From positions 1-64,000 of the forward strand of contig JAHJCO010000059.1 in assembly GCA_018831265.1 (NCBI GenBank): a stretch of DNA of 64,000 nucleotides, given 5' to 3'. Origin of the DNA: Actinomycetota bacterium. GTDB taxonomy: Bacteria; Actinomycetota; Geothermincolia; Fen-727; Anoxymicrobiaceae. The notes below the pieces were generated by a model, which was not told the origin of the DNA, searched no databases, and saw nothing but the letters and a program-made list of their open reading frames with translations. Shown piece after piece: positions 18,434-27,046 of the stretch. A program made the position numbers and the translations under genes. Each line of letters opens with the position of its first letter. The stretch's first letter is position 1.

Positions 18434-18745
18434 CTACCGCTTGTCCTCGGACTTCGACTCGGACTTGCCCTCGGGCTCGGAAGCCTTCTTCTCCTTGTCC
18501 TGGCCGTTGCCGGAGGAAGCGCTCTCGGAGGCTTTCTCGGCGTCCGTATGTACCTGGGAGGCATGGGTGGGCTTCTTCGAGTCCGTGGCGTAGAAGCCGG
18601 AGCCCTTGAAAACTATCCCGACGGGATGAAAGACCCGACGGACCTCTCCGCCGCATTCCTCGCACTTCTTGACCGAGTCGTGTATGCCGTGCGTTGCCTC
18701 GAACTCGCGGCCGCACTTCTTGCACCTGTAATCGTACCTTGGCAT
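18434..18745 (-). CDS. FmdB-family zinc-ribbon protein
   Basis: 103 residues from ATG 18745. The N-terminus MPRYDYRCKKCGREFE opens a classic FmdB/CxxC_CxxC putative regulatory zinc ribbon with the second pair CEECGG and the conserved FKGSGFYATD at the end of the domain. The C-terminal 40 residues are a low-complexity Lys/Glu/Ser tail. Proteins of this family are small, cytoplasmic and of unknown molecular role. It is the last gene of the leftward set that begins here, followed by the 47-base palindrome. Confidence 0.85.
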   Translation of the reverse strand: MPRYDYRCKKCGREFEATHGIHDSVKKCEECGGEVRRVFHPVGIVFKGSGFYATDSKKPTHASQVHTDAEKASESASSGNGQDKEKKASEPEGKSESKSEDKR

Positions 18746-18872
18746 CGTTCCGCCTGATCCTGATGGAAACGACCGGCCCACGCGCCGGTCTCTATCTCAT
18801 TCTATAGGAGCGGATTGACCCGTTCAAATGCGCTTGATCAACCACCACCGTTCTCTCTGCACACGAAGGGAA

Positions 18873-18897
18873 GCGCCCGCCCCGGGGGGGCGGGCGC
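18873..18897 (-). terminator. GC-rich terminator hairpin
   Basis: GCGCCCGCCC (18873-18882) pairs with GGGCGGGCGC (18888-18897). It lies about 30 bases beyond the stop of the giant propeller gene, which reads leftward. The tail on the minus strand (TTCCCTTCG) is only moderately T-rich. Confidence 0.6.
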
Positions 18898-18928
18898 AGG
18901 TATCCTTCTGCGTGGAAGGGACGGGTCC

Positions 18929-21900
18929 CTACCTCCCGCCGCCGAGCAAGAAGAGCGGGTCCAGCCAGCCCCCGATGGTATCGGTGCCGCTCCAGCGCCC
19001 CTCGTAGTACATGGAACGCTCCACGATGATCCCGGGGAACGCAGCCTGCAGAGCGCCCGCGCCAGGCAGCTGCACCATGACCATCACCGAGGCGCTTGTA
19101 TCTGTCAGCTTGTCCGCCATGTCGTAGGTCTTGCGCGAGCGCGCCGGTACCGTGTCGGTGAAGCCGACCGGGTCGGTGGCGCCGTCGAGGGGCAGGTAGA
19201 CGACCTGGATCTCGACGTCGGTGTCGCCCGGGTTCTGTACCAGGGTGTAGGTCTCGGTGCCGTCCTCGTCGCTCGAGGTCATGCCGTCGGGCAGGAACCA
19301 GGCGGCGTGTGGATCGGCGATCCCGATCGAGTCGTGCATGGCGAAGTCTGACTGGGAGTCGGCCGCCCAGTACATTGCGCGCTCGGCGATGATGGGGACG
19401 TCCGCGCTCACCCTTGTGGAGAGGTCCAGTTCGGGGTGCAAGTCGTTGAGCCTCACCGTCCTGCGCGAGTTGGGTGGCATGGTGAACGGGGCGTCGGCGA
19501 ACCCGCCGCCGTTCGACTGGTAGCTGAGCGTCACCTCGGCGGGTGTCGCGTTGGGGTTCTGCACCAGCACGTAGGTGACGAAACCCCAGGCCGTGGAGCC
19601 TTCGGCCAGGTAGTAGTCCCTGGCCGGGGCGGTGGTGCCGATGGAGCAGTGCCCCTCGCGGCGGAACTCCTCGCCGGCGCCGGGGGGCGTCCAGCGCGTG
19701 TACATGCTGCGCTCGGGGATGACCATCATGTCAGACTCCACCATGATGGAGGCATCCTGCTGCCCGATATCGTCGGCCATGTTGAAGGTGCAGCGGGACT
19801 GTCCCGGCACGACCTTGTCGAAGGAGGCCGGCCCGGCCTCGGTCATGTAGGTCAGCTTCACGTGCGCGTCGGACGTGTTCGCGTTCTGGATGAGCGTCCA
19901 GCACTCGAATCCCCAGGCCGAGGAGCCCTCCGGCAGGTACCAGGTCTTCGCCGGCGCCCGGACCCCGATGGAGTTGTGGGCACCGAACGCCACGGCCTCG
20001 CCGCTGGGGAAGGTCATGGTGCGGTCGACGGCAATCGGGTCCCCTTCCAGGCACTCGATCTTGGTGCTGAAGTCCTGGACCCCCACGTCGTCCGCCGGGT
20101 TTATCACCGTCTGGGACTGCCCCGGCAGGACCACGTCCCGGACCGCTGGGACCGCCCTGACGTTGCCCGCGGCAGCCTGCACCGGGTCTGTCACCATGTA
20201 GGTTAGCCGGGCGGTTACGTCATTCGCGTTGGGGTTCTCCAGGTTGATGTGGGTGGTGAAGCCCCAGCCCGCTGATCCCTCCGCCAGGTACCACTTGTAG
20301 TTCTGCGACTTGGCGGTCACCTCCGTGGGCCTCCCCTGTCCCGGGTGGGCGGGATCGCTGGTGGGGAAGTCCTGCCCGGCGCAGGTGAAGACCCCCTGGT
20401 TCTCGATGACCGTGTTGAACGGGGTTTGCGGGTCTATGACCACCTGGAAGGTGATGGTAACGGTCCCTCCCGCGGGGACCGTGATGCCGGTTATCTTCAC
20501 GGGATCCACGCTGATGAGCGCGGAGCCCGCGTCCGAGCAGGTCACGCTGTCGGGGACCACGGTGGTGTGGGCGGGGATGGCGTCGTTGAACTCGACGCCG
20601 GTCGCGGCTTCGGTCCCGTTGTTGGTTACCGTGATGGTGTAGGTGAAGGGCTGCCCGGGGAAGGCCACCAAGGGGGCGCTCTTGATCGCGGAGAGGTCGG
20701 GGGTGATGACCTGCGTTCCCCAGACCTCCCCCCCGGTAGTCCAGTTGCCCGTGGACGCGTACAGCCAGCCGTTGAGGACCTCGAGGTCCATGGTGGCGGC
20801 GTTGTACTCATCCTCGAACCCGCTGAGGTTTATCTGGGACCAGTCCGTGCCGTCGAACGCCCAGACCTGGGTGCCGCCGAGTCCCGAGTCGTTTCCGGTC
20901 CCCACGACGAGCATGCCGTTGAACTCGATCATGGAGCGCGCGGAATCGTACTGCAGGTAGCCGGGATCGACGCGTGTCCAGTCCGTGCCCCCGTCGTATC
21001 GGTAGACGCCGCAGCCGTCCCACCAGTTGGCGAAGCCTAGGTAGAGGTCACCGCCGTAGACCTGGAGGCTGCGGGCCTCCTCGTTGTCTGCGTTGTCGAC
21101 GCCGGCGTCGGCCACCTGGGTCCATGAGGTACCCCCGTCGTAGCGGAAGACCTCGAAGCCGGTGGAACCATTGTTCGTGCCCGCGTGGAGCTGTCCACCG
21201 AAGACCGCCATGCTGCGGCAGGTATTGTTGTCCAGGTTCCCGAACCCGTCTGTGTTGACCTGGGTCCAGGCCGTCCCGCCGTCGTAGCGCCATACCCTCG
21301 CGTCATTGAAGCCGGAGCCACAGTAGAGGTCTCCGTCGAAGACGGCGAAGCAGCCGGGGTAGTAGTCCGTTGCACCTAATCCAAACCCGTCTGTGTTGAC
21401 CTGGGTCCAGGTCGTCCCGCCGTCGTAGCGGAACACCTTGCCGCCGGTGTTGTTGTTGACGGCGCCGAGGTAGAGGTCGCCATCGAAGACCGTCATGCAG
21501 CCCGCGCCGCGCGTTGTAGCCGCTCCCAGGCCGCCTGTTCCCACGTTGGTCCAGTCGGTGCCCCCGTCGTAGCGCCACACCTCAAGGCCGTTGGCGTTGT
21601 TCCAGGTGCCGCAGTAGAGCTTTCCGTCCAGCACCGCCATGGAGAAGGCCGCGCCGTTGGCGCCCGGGTCGGCCCCTCCGAACCCGTCGCTGTTCACCTG
21701 CTCCCACTCCCAGGGCGGCTCGGGGGGCACCCCGGAGAAGACCTGGGCCAGGGAGTCGCGACCGCACGCGGCGAAGAGCCGGTCGGAGAACCATTGGAGG
21801 GCGAAGACGGCTTCGTTGCCCCCGTCTCCGAAGCCGTTGTAGTTTATCTGCTGCCAGTCCACGCCGTCGAATGTCCAGACCTGCCCGCCGTACGGCTCGA

Positions 21901-22846
21901 CCCAGTCGTTGGCAGTGGAGGCGTACAGGGTGTCGCCGTTCACCTTCAGGTCCCGAACGGTGTCGTAGAGCAGCTCACCGTCCCCCGGGTCGATGCGCTC
22001 CCACCCGGAGCCGTCGTAAGCGTGTACCTGGCAGCCGCCGTCGTTGTAGTTCTGGGTTCCCGCAATCAGCCGTCCGTCGTAGACGGAGAGGCTCCTGGCC
22101 TCCTCCTGGGTGGATCCGACGCCGAAGCCTCCACTGGTGATCTCGGTCCATGTAGTGCCCCCGTCGTAGCGGAACGCCTCGCACCCGGTAGTGGAGTTTT
22201 TAGTGCCTCCGTAAAGGGCCCCATCGTAGACCGCCAGGCTGCGGCACCCGCTGTTGTCGAGGTTGCCGAACCCATCTTCGTTCACCTGGGTCCATGAGGT
22301 TCCCCCGTCATAGCGGAATACCTGCGCGTAGTCCTGGGCGGTGCCGCAGTAGAGGTCCCCATTGAACTCGATGAGGGAGGCCGCGGACCTGATGTCGCTG
22401 CCGGCCCCGAAGCCGTCGGTGTTCACCTGCGCCCAGGAGGAGCCGTCGTAGCGGAACACGCTCGCCCCGGTGGTGCTTGCGTCCGTGCCGACGTACAGGT
22501 TGCCCCCGAAGACGGTCATGCTCATCGCTATGGTGTTGGTGGGGTCTCCTATCCCCCCGGTCGCGACGCTGGTCCAGGACGTCCCGCCGTCGTAGCGCCA
22601 GACCTCGCAGCCATCGGTAGGGTTGTAGGTGCCGGCGTACAGCGCGCCGTTGTATTCGGCCATGCTGAACGCGCCCTCGTTGTACTCGCTGCCGAAACCG
22701 TAGTCGCAGACCCGCGTCCAGCTCCAGGGCCAGGGCGGCAGCACGTCGGCAGAGGCGGCCGGCATGAGGACCAGCGCGGAGATCAGCAGCGCGGCGAGCG
22801 CCAGGAAAACAGTCAGGTGCGTACGGAATCGTTCGATGTGGTTCAT
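18929..22846 (-). CDS. Giant secreted protein: duplicated beta-propeller, DUF11 and WYLAEGS repeats
   Basis: 1305 residues from ATG 22846 (GGGGGAGG site; GTG 22852 is too close to it). Signal peptide about 1-34. Residues 35-710 hold twelve blades of the form FDGDLYCGT...EVFRYDGGTTWTQVNTDGFG, in two sets of six, each set led by a divergent W-x-W-x-x-V blade, so two propellers arose by internal duplication. A DUF11-type domain (about 715-845: FTYTITVTNNGTEAATG, NQGVFTC) follows. Then WYLAEGSAGWGF-type repeats (850-1305), each ending in I-x-V/E-R-x-M-Y-W/Y, form a DUF5719-like adhesive or wall region. No catalytic motif is seen. It is probably a surface protein for binding to polymers or other cells. 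The same C-terminal repeats occur in 30289-35151 and in two pseudogenes. Confidence 0.8.
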   Translation of the reverse strand: MNHIERFRTHLTVFLALAALLISALVLMPAASADVLPPWPWSWTRVCDYGFGSEYNEGAFSMAEYNGALYAGTYNPTDGCEVWRYDGGTSWTSVATGGIGDPTNTIAMSMTVFGGNLYVGTDASTTGASVFRYDGSSWAQVNTDGFGAGSDIRSAASLIEFNGDLYCGTAQDYAQVFRYDGGTSWTQVNEDGFGNLDNSGCRSLAVYDGALYGGTKNSTTGCEAFRYDGGTTWTEITSGGFGVGSTQEEARSLSVYDGRLIAGTQNYNDGGCQVHAYDGSGWERIDPGDGELLYDTVRDLKVNGDTLYASTANDWVEPYGGQVWTFDGVDWQQINYNGFGDGGNEAVFALQWFSDRLFAACGRDSLAQVFSGVPPEPPWEWEQVNSDGFGGADPGANGAAFSMAVLDGKLYCGTWNNANGLEVWRYDGGTDWTNVGTGGLGAATTRGAGCMTVFDGDLYLGAVNNNTGGKVFRYDGGTTWTQVNTDGFGLGATDYYPGCFAVFDGDLYCGSGFNDARVWRYDGGTAWTQVNTDGFGNLDNNTCRSMAVFGGQLHAGTNNGSTGFEVFRYDGGTSWTQVADAGVDNADNEEARSLQVYGGDLYLGFANWWDGCGVYRYDGGTDWTRVDPGYLQYDSARSMIEFNGMLVVGTGNDSGLGGTQVWAFDGTDWSQINLSGFEDEYNAATMDLEVLNGWLYASTGNWTTGGEVWGTQVITPDLSAIKSAPLVAFPGQPFTYTITVTNNGTEAATGVEFNDAIPAHTTVVPDSVTCSDAGSALISVDPVKITGITVPAGGTVTITFQVVIDPQTPFNTVIENQGVFTCAGQDFPTSDPAHPGQGRPTEVTAKSQNYKWYLAEGSAGWGFTTHINLENPNANDVTARLTYMVTDPVQAAAGNVRAVPAVRDVVLPGQSQTVINPADDVGVQDFSTKIECLEGDPIAVDRTMTFPSGEAVAFGAHNSIGVRAPAKTWYLPEGSSAWGFECWTLIQNANTSDAHVKLTYMTEAGPASFDKVVPGQSRCTFNMADDIGQQDASIMVESDMMVIPERSMYTRWTPPGAGEEFRREGHCSIGTTAPARDYYLAEGSTAWGFVTYVLVQNPNATPAEVTLSYQSNGGGFADAPFTMPPNSRRTVRLNDLHPELDLSTRVSADVPIIAERAMYWAADSQSDFAMHDSIGIADPHAAWFLPDGMTSSDEDGTETYTLVQNPGDTDVEIQVVYLPLDGATDPVGFTDTVPARSRKTYDMADKLTDTSASVMVMVQLPGAGALQAAFPGIIVERSMYYEGRWSGTDTIGGWLDPLFLLGGGR

Positions 22847-22915
22847 TTTCACCCTCCCCCGTCGTGTGACACCTGGATACTATTCCATGAGACTGCGGAC
22901 GTTCAATAGCCGGGT

Positions 22916-22950
22916 GGTTTCGCATCGGGGTCAGACGCCGATGCGAAACC
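22916..22950. repeat. Palindromic element, CGCATCGG family, copy 1
   Basis: GGTTTCGCATCGG (22916-22928) and CCGATGCGAAACC (22938-22950) around loop GGTCAGACG. The same 29-base core occurs inverted at 56975-57003. It lies between the divergent propeller and GGDEF genes. Confidence 0.8.
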
Positions 22951-23048
22951 GAGACCGCTCTGCGTTCAAGCACCGGGCCCCGGAGTTCGATAATATAGGA
23001 GTGGAAACGGTTGAGGCGGGCTGGGGATGCCCCGCCGGGAGGAAACGG

Positions 23049-24506
23049 ATGACGCAGGGCAACATCTTACTCGCGGACGACAACAGGCTGGTGGTCAAGA
23101 TCACGTCCGCCATCCTGGAGGATGCCGACTACTCGGTCAGCATCGCCTGGGACGGCCTCGAGGCGATCAACAAGGTGTACGCCGAGAACCCGGACCTGGT
23201 CATCCTCGACGTCGAGATGCCCAAGATAAACGGCTACCAGGTCTGCCGCCTGCTCAAGGACGACGAGCTGACCCGGGACATACCCGTCATCATGCTGACC
23301 GGCCGGGACCAGCAGAGCGACATGTTCTGGGGGATGAAGACCGGGGCCGACGCCTACGTCACCAAGGGGTTCAAGCCCGACCAGCTCCTGGAGGTCATAA
23401 AGGAGCAGGTGGCCGCCGGGCTGGCGCGGCGGGGAGAGCAGGGCCGGCGTGAGATACCGACCAGGCTCCTGGAGGAGTCGGGCGTGTTCAGCAGGGTCAT
23501 CGACCTGCTCGATTCCAAGCTCTTCGAGTCCACCATCCTCAACGAGCTGGGCTCACTGGCCGGCCTGAGCCAGGACTATCGCGAGACCATCCACGAGGTC
23601 CTGGAGATCATCTCCAGGGTGGTCGGCAACGTGGTAGGGGTCGTGCTCATGTTCGAGGAGGAGGACATGGTGGTCCACCTCAACCGACCCACCGGGCAGG
23701 ACGCCGTGGACTGCATAAAGCAGAAGGCGTTCGCCCTGGCCGACGACTACGGGTGGGAGAAGGGCAAGGCCGACCGGGTCGAGGTGACGGTCTTCGGGGA
23801 GGAAGACCTTAGCGAGGGAGACGGCGAGCGGTCCTACTCGTGCGCGCACATCCCCCTGACCGCGCAGAAGAAGGTCATCGGCCTGCTGGCGCTCTACCAG
23901 TACACCAGCCCCTCGTTCGTGAGGGAAGCCGGCCTGATACTGGCGCTGGTGCAGAACCAGGTCACCATAGTCATCGACAACGCGCGGCTGTACGAGGCGG
24001 CGCGGCAGCTCGCCATCACCGACGGGCTGACCAAGATATACAACCACCGCTTCTTCCAGGAGCTGTTCGAGAAGGAGTACAAGCGCTCCGACCGCTACAA
24101 CACCATCTTCAGCCTCATAATGCTGGACATCGACCTGTTCAAGAAGGTGAACGACACCTACGGGCACCTGTGCGGCGACGAGATACTCAAGGGGCTGGCC
24201 AACCTCATCAAGGGGTGCCTGCGCTCCATGGACGTGGTGGCGCGCTACGGCGGGGAGGAGTTCGCCATCCTCCTTCCCGAGACCAACGGGACCGAGGCGT
24301 ACCAGACTGCGGAGCGCATCCGCCGCGCGGTCGAGGGCTACACCTTCATGGGTACCGAGCAGGGCCTGAAGGTCACCGTGAGCCAGGGAGTGGCGACCTA
24401 CCCCAGCGAGGGCGTCCACGAGCGCGCCGACATCATCGCCAAGGCGGACGAGGCCCTCTACGAGGCCAAGGAAGGCGGCCGCAACAAAGTCGTCTACCAC
24501 GAGTAG
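23049..24506 (+). CDS. Response-regulator diguanylate cyclase (REC-GAF-GGDEF)
   Basis: 485 residues from ATG 23049 (GGAGG site); the frame is open for 285 bases further up, but without supporting signals. Receiver domain 1-125 with phospho-acceptor D54 in VILDVEMPK; the usual K-P is changed to K106-G. A GAF-like sensor domain is about 165-330. The GGDEF domain (about 340-485) has the active-site GGEEF near residue 401, preceded five residues earlier by an RxxD product-inhibition site (RSMD). It makes c-di-GMP from two GTP, controlling surface attachment. No partner kinase or PilZ/EAL gene is adjacent. The left RAYT repeat begins within the stop codon. Confidence 0.92.
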   Translation: MTQGNILLADDNRLVVKITSAILEDADYSVSIAWDGLEAINKVYAENPDLVILDVEMPKINGYQVCRLLKDDELTRDIPVIMLTGRDQQSDMFWGMKTGADAYVTKGFKPDQLLEVIKEQVAAGLARRGEQGRREIPTRLLEESGVFSRVIDLLDSKLFESTILNELGSLAGLSQDYRETIHEVLEIISRVVGNVVGVVLMFEEEDMVVHLNRPTGQDAVDCIKQKAFALADDYGWEKGKADRVEVTVFGEEDLSEGDGERSYSCAHIPLTAQKKVIGLLALYQYTSPSFVREAGLILALVQNQVTIVIDNARLYEAARQLAITDGLTKIYNHRFFQELFEKEYKRSDRYNTIFSLIMLDIDLFKKVNDTYGHLCGDEILKGLANLIKGCLRSMDVVARYGGEEFAILLPETNGTEAYQTAERIRRAVEGYTFMGTEQGLKVTVSQGVATYPSEGVHERADIIAKADEALYEAKEGGRNKVVYHE

Positions 24507-24562
24507 GGTCAAACCTGAAATCTTGCATTTCTTGCGTTTGGGGTCAAACCTGAAATCTTGCA
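24506..24562 (+). repeat. Left REP pair of the RAYT locus
   Basis: Two direct copies of GGGTCAAACCTGAAATCTTG (24506-24527 and 24541-24562, 22 bases exact) separated by TTTCTTGCGTTTG. The first copy begins on the last base of the GGDEF stop codon. The inverted counterpart lies at 25631-25662 on the other side of the transposase. Confidence 0.85.
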
Positions 24563-24610
24563 CTCACCTATTCAGTACTTACAACGCCGCAGTTATTCGA
24601 TTTGATAGTA

Positions 24611-24639
24611 TTGCTTTTGATTGTATTGCTTGATATACT
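24611..24639 (+). promoter_or_regulatory. Promoter of the RAYT gene, leaderless start predicted
   Basis: TTGCTT (24611-24616), 17-base spacer, TATACT (24634-24639). Transcription would start about 7 bases further, at or next to the ATG at 24647, so the mRNA would be nearly leaderless; no ribosome site is seen. Confidence 0.5.
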
Positions 24640-24646
24640 TTTTCGC

Positions 24647-25507
24647 ATGACTCGCCCTCTTAGAGTTGAGTTCTCGGGAGCCTTTCACCATGTGTATTCC
24701 CGGGGGAATGGCAAGCAGAAGATCTTTACGGATGAAGCGGACTGCCAGAGCTTCTGTCAGATTCTTGAAGACGTCATTCGTAAGCGCAAGTGGGTGTGCC
24801 ACGCATATTGCCTTGAAGTGACACACTTCCATCTCATTATCGAGACACCCGAAGGCCTGCTCTCGAAAGGGATGCATGATCTCAACGGTGCGTACTCCCA
24901 GGCGTTCAACAGGAAGCACAACAGGGTCGGACACGTCATGCAGGGGAGGTACAAATCACCCGTCATTGAGGACGATAGCCATTTCCTGGGTGTCGCGCGT
25001 TACATAGTGCTCAATCCCGTTTATGACAAGCTCGTGGTGCAGCCCGAACTCTGGAGGTGGAGCAGTTACGCCGCAACAGCAGGTTCTGCACCTGCGCCTG
25101 ATTTCCTGGAGATCGATTTCACTCGGAGGCTCTTCGACGATTCCACGGAGAAGGCGATTGACATGTATCGACGCTTCGTCGTAGAGGGAGTCGACGCCGA
25201 ACGTGTGCCGGACCACATTGCGGACGTAATCTTCGGCACCGAGATCACACATGAGGAGATCAAGGCCCAGTTGGAAGCGGCCAGGCATGAGACCGAATAC
25301 CGGCGTAAAGACAGGTACGCCGATTCGCCTCCACTGTCCCGGCTTTTCGAAGGCGCCAGAAAAGGGCCTGTCAGGAACAGACGCATAGTCCAAGCCTACC
25401 GAGACTTCGGTTACACGATGACACAAATCGCTGCATTTCTTGGCATCAGCTGCTCCACCGTTAGCCGAGCTCTGCGGGCGGCGGACCCGCGTGATTCAGC
25501 GCAGTAG
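24647..25507 (+). CDS. REP-associated tyrosine transposase (RAYT, Y1 HUH family)
   Basis: 286 residues. MTRPLRVEFSGAFHHVYSRGN is the normal RAYT N-terminus (the usual text is PxRxxxPGxxYHVxxRGNxR). The HUH pair is H60-F-H62 in THFHLI, the catalytic tyrosine is Y119 in RYIVLNPV, and G-R-Y-K-S between them is conserved. The C-terminal end (about 245-280) is a helix-turn-helix: GYTMTQIAAFLGISCSTVSRAL, plausibly a DnaA/Trp-repressor-like domain. RAYTs are thought to bind and process palindromic REP sequences. Here REPs of one family border the gene on both sides. Base composition is lower in GC than its neighbours, suggesting transfer. Confidence 0.9.
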   Translation: MTRPLRVEFSGAFHHVYSRGNGKQKIFTDEADCQSFCQILEDVIRKRKWVCHAYCLEVTHFHLIIETPEGLLSKGMHDLNGAYSQAFNRKHNRVGHVMQGRYKSPVIEDDSHFLGVARYIVLNPVYDKLVVQPELWRWSSYAATAGSAPAPDFLEIDFTRRLFDDSTEKAIDMYRRFVVEGVDAERVPDHIADVIFGTEITHEEIKAQLEAARHETEYRRKDRYADSPPLSRLFEGARKGPVRNRRIVQAYRDFGYTMTQIAAFLGISCSTVSRALRAADPRDSAQ

Positions 25508-25815
25508 TCCTCAGTCTATGCATTACTCAATGGTGGGGTGCCCACAAGCTGAATTCCGGCCTATCAAGCTGTCAGTGCACTGGTGTCAGGATATTCCGGG
25601 TTGTGTATGAGACGCATGAGCGCGGGAAAACGCAAAAAACGCAAAAAACCAGGTTTGACCCCTTTTGTCCTTTTTACTCTGAACCCATGGTCAGCGGTTT
25701 GTGAAGCTACCGGGGCCAGTGATAGACTCAGTCACGCTCGTTAGCGGTTATGGCAGAGGCCTGATATATAGACTATCCAGTCACTTCAACAGCCTTCAGA
25801 CAAGGAGGAATCAGT
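25508..25815. other. 308-base intergenic region: right REP of the RAYT locus and thiolase promoter region
   Basis: Contains the right REP half (25631-25662), a run of A-rich CGCAAAAAA repeats and, near 25757-25775, an AT-rich string (TGATATATAGACTATCC) upstream of the thiolase. AAGGAGGAATC precedes the thiolase ATG. I see no further gene. Confidence 0.5.
25631..25662 (-). repeat. Right REP of the RAYT locus
   Basis: Reads CGCAAAAAACGCAAAAAACC then AGGTTTGACCCC (25651-25662), the exact complement of the GGGGTCAAACCT head at 24540-24551. The internal CGCAAAAAA also resembles the complement of the spacer between the left copies. Confidence 0.75.
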
Positions 25816-27003
25816 ATGGCGAAGGAGTTGCAGGACGCGTACGTAATAGACGCCTGCCGGACGGCGTTCGGCAAGGCGCGGCCGGACGGGTTCTTCGCGC
25901 TGACCCGTGCCGACGACATGGTGGTGAAGGTCATAAGGACCCTCATCAAGCGGAACCCGGAGGTCGACCCCGCCCTCGTCGACGACAACGTCTGGGGGGC
26001 CACCACCCAGTCGGGTGACCAGGGGCTGACCCTCGGGCGCACCAGCGCGATCCTGGCAGGGCTTCCGGTATCGGTGCCCGGCTACTCGGTGGACCGCATG
26101 TGCGCCGGCGGCATGACCGCGATCAACAACGCGGTCAGCTACATTGCCATGGGCATGGCCGACGTGGTCATCGCAGGAGGCGTGGAGCACATGGGGCACC
26201 ACCCGATGGGCCAGGGGGCCGACCCCAACCCGCGCTTCATCGCGGAAAAGATCGTCGACCCCAGCGCGCTCAACATGGGCATGACCGCGGAGAATATCCA
26301 CGACATGTACCCCGAGCTTACCAAGGAGATGGCCGACGAGTACGCGGTCTTCTGCCAGCAGAAGGCCAAGAAGGCGCTGGACGACGGCCACTTCGACGAC
26401 GTCATCATACCCATGACCGTCTGGACCAACGAGGGCTGGAAGGTCGCCGACGTCGACGAGCAGCCGCGCCCCTCCGCCACGATGGAGAGCATGGTGGGCC
26501 TGCGCACCCCCTTCCGCGAGGGAGGCCGCGTGACCCCCGGCAACGCCTCAGGGCTGAACGACGGCGCCGCCGGTGCGCTCCTGGTGAGCGGTAAGATGGT
26601 CGAGACGCTGGGCCTCAAGCCCAAGATGAAGGCGGTGGGATACGCCTACGCCGGAGTCCAGCCCGCCCTCATGGGCCTAGGCCCCATCCCGGCGACCGAG
26701 AAGGTGCTGGAGCGGACCGGCATGAAGTTCGACGACCTCGACTACATCGAGCTCAACGAGGCCTTCGCGGTGCAGTGCCTTGCCTACATCGACGCGTTCA
26801 AGATGGACGGCATCGAGGACAAGCGGCTCAACCAGCTGGGCGGCGCCATCGCGTTCGGCCACCCGCTCGCTTCCTCGGGAGGGCGGCTGGTGGCCCACCT
26901 GGCCAAGCTGTTCGACCTGAACCCGAAGGCGAAGTACGGCATCACCACCCTGTGCGTGGGCCTCGGCATGGGCGCGGCCACCATCTGGGAGAACGTCAAG
27001 TAG
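25816..27003 (+). CDS. fadA: Acetyl-CoA C-acyltransferase (3-ketoacyl-CoA thiolase)
   Basis: 395 residues with all three thiolase catalytic features: the acyl-accepting Cys96 in DRMCAGGMTA, His349 in GGAIAFGHPLASSGGR, and Cys380 in LCVGLGMG; NEAF (residues around 313-316) is also present. It removes acetyl-CoA from 3-ketoacyl-CoA in fatty-acid beta-oxidation. Good AAGGAGG ribosome site before ATG 25816. It is followed after 43 bases by the multifunctional hydratase/dehydrogenase gene, reproducing the fadA-fadB pair, here with fadA first. The biosynthetic direction (acetoacetyl-CoA thiolase) is less likely given this partner. Confidence 0.93.
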   Translation: MAKELQDAYVIDACRTAFGKARPDGFFALTRADDMVVKVIRTLIKRNPEVDPALVDDNVWGATTQSGDQGLTLGRTSAILAGLPVSVPGYSVDRMCAGGMTAINNAVSYIAMGMADVVIAGGVEHMGHHPMGQGADPNPRFIAEKIVDPSALNMGMTAENIHDMYPELTKEMADEYAVFCQQKAKKALDDGHFDDVIIPMTVWTNEGWKVADVDEQPRPSATMESMVGLRTPFREGGRVTPGNASGLNDGAAGALLVSGKMVETLGLKPKMKAVGYAYAGVQPALMGLGPIPATEKVLERTGMKFDDLDYIELNEAFAVQCLAYIDAFKMDGIEDKRLNQLGGAIAFGHPLASSGGRLVAHLAKLFDLNPKAKYGITTLCVGLGMGAATIWENVK

Positions 27004-27046
27004 AAGGACAGCACCCGCGAATGCGGTTCACTCGAAAGGAGGCAGG

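Noticed and set aside
22764..23048. N-terminal extension of the GGDEF protein
   Set aside because: Overlaps the start of the divergent propeller gene and the palindrome at 22916; ATG 23049 gives a complete receiver domain with a good ribosome site.
24506..25662. CRISPR-like array from the repeated GGGTCAAACCTGAAATC units
   Set aside because: Only two direct copies with a 13-base spacer; no array, and a RAYT gene explains the repeats.
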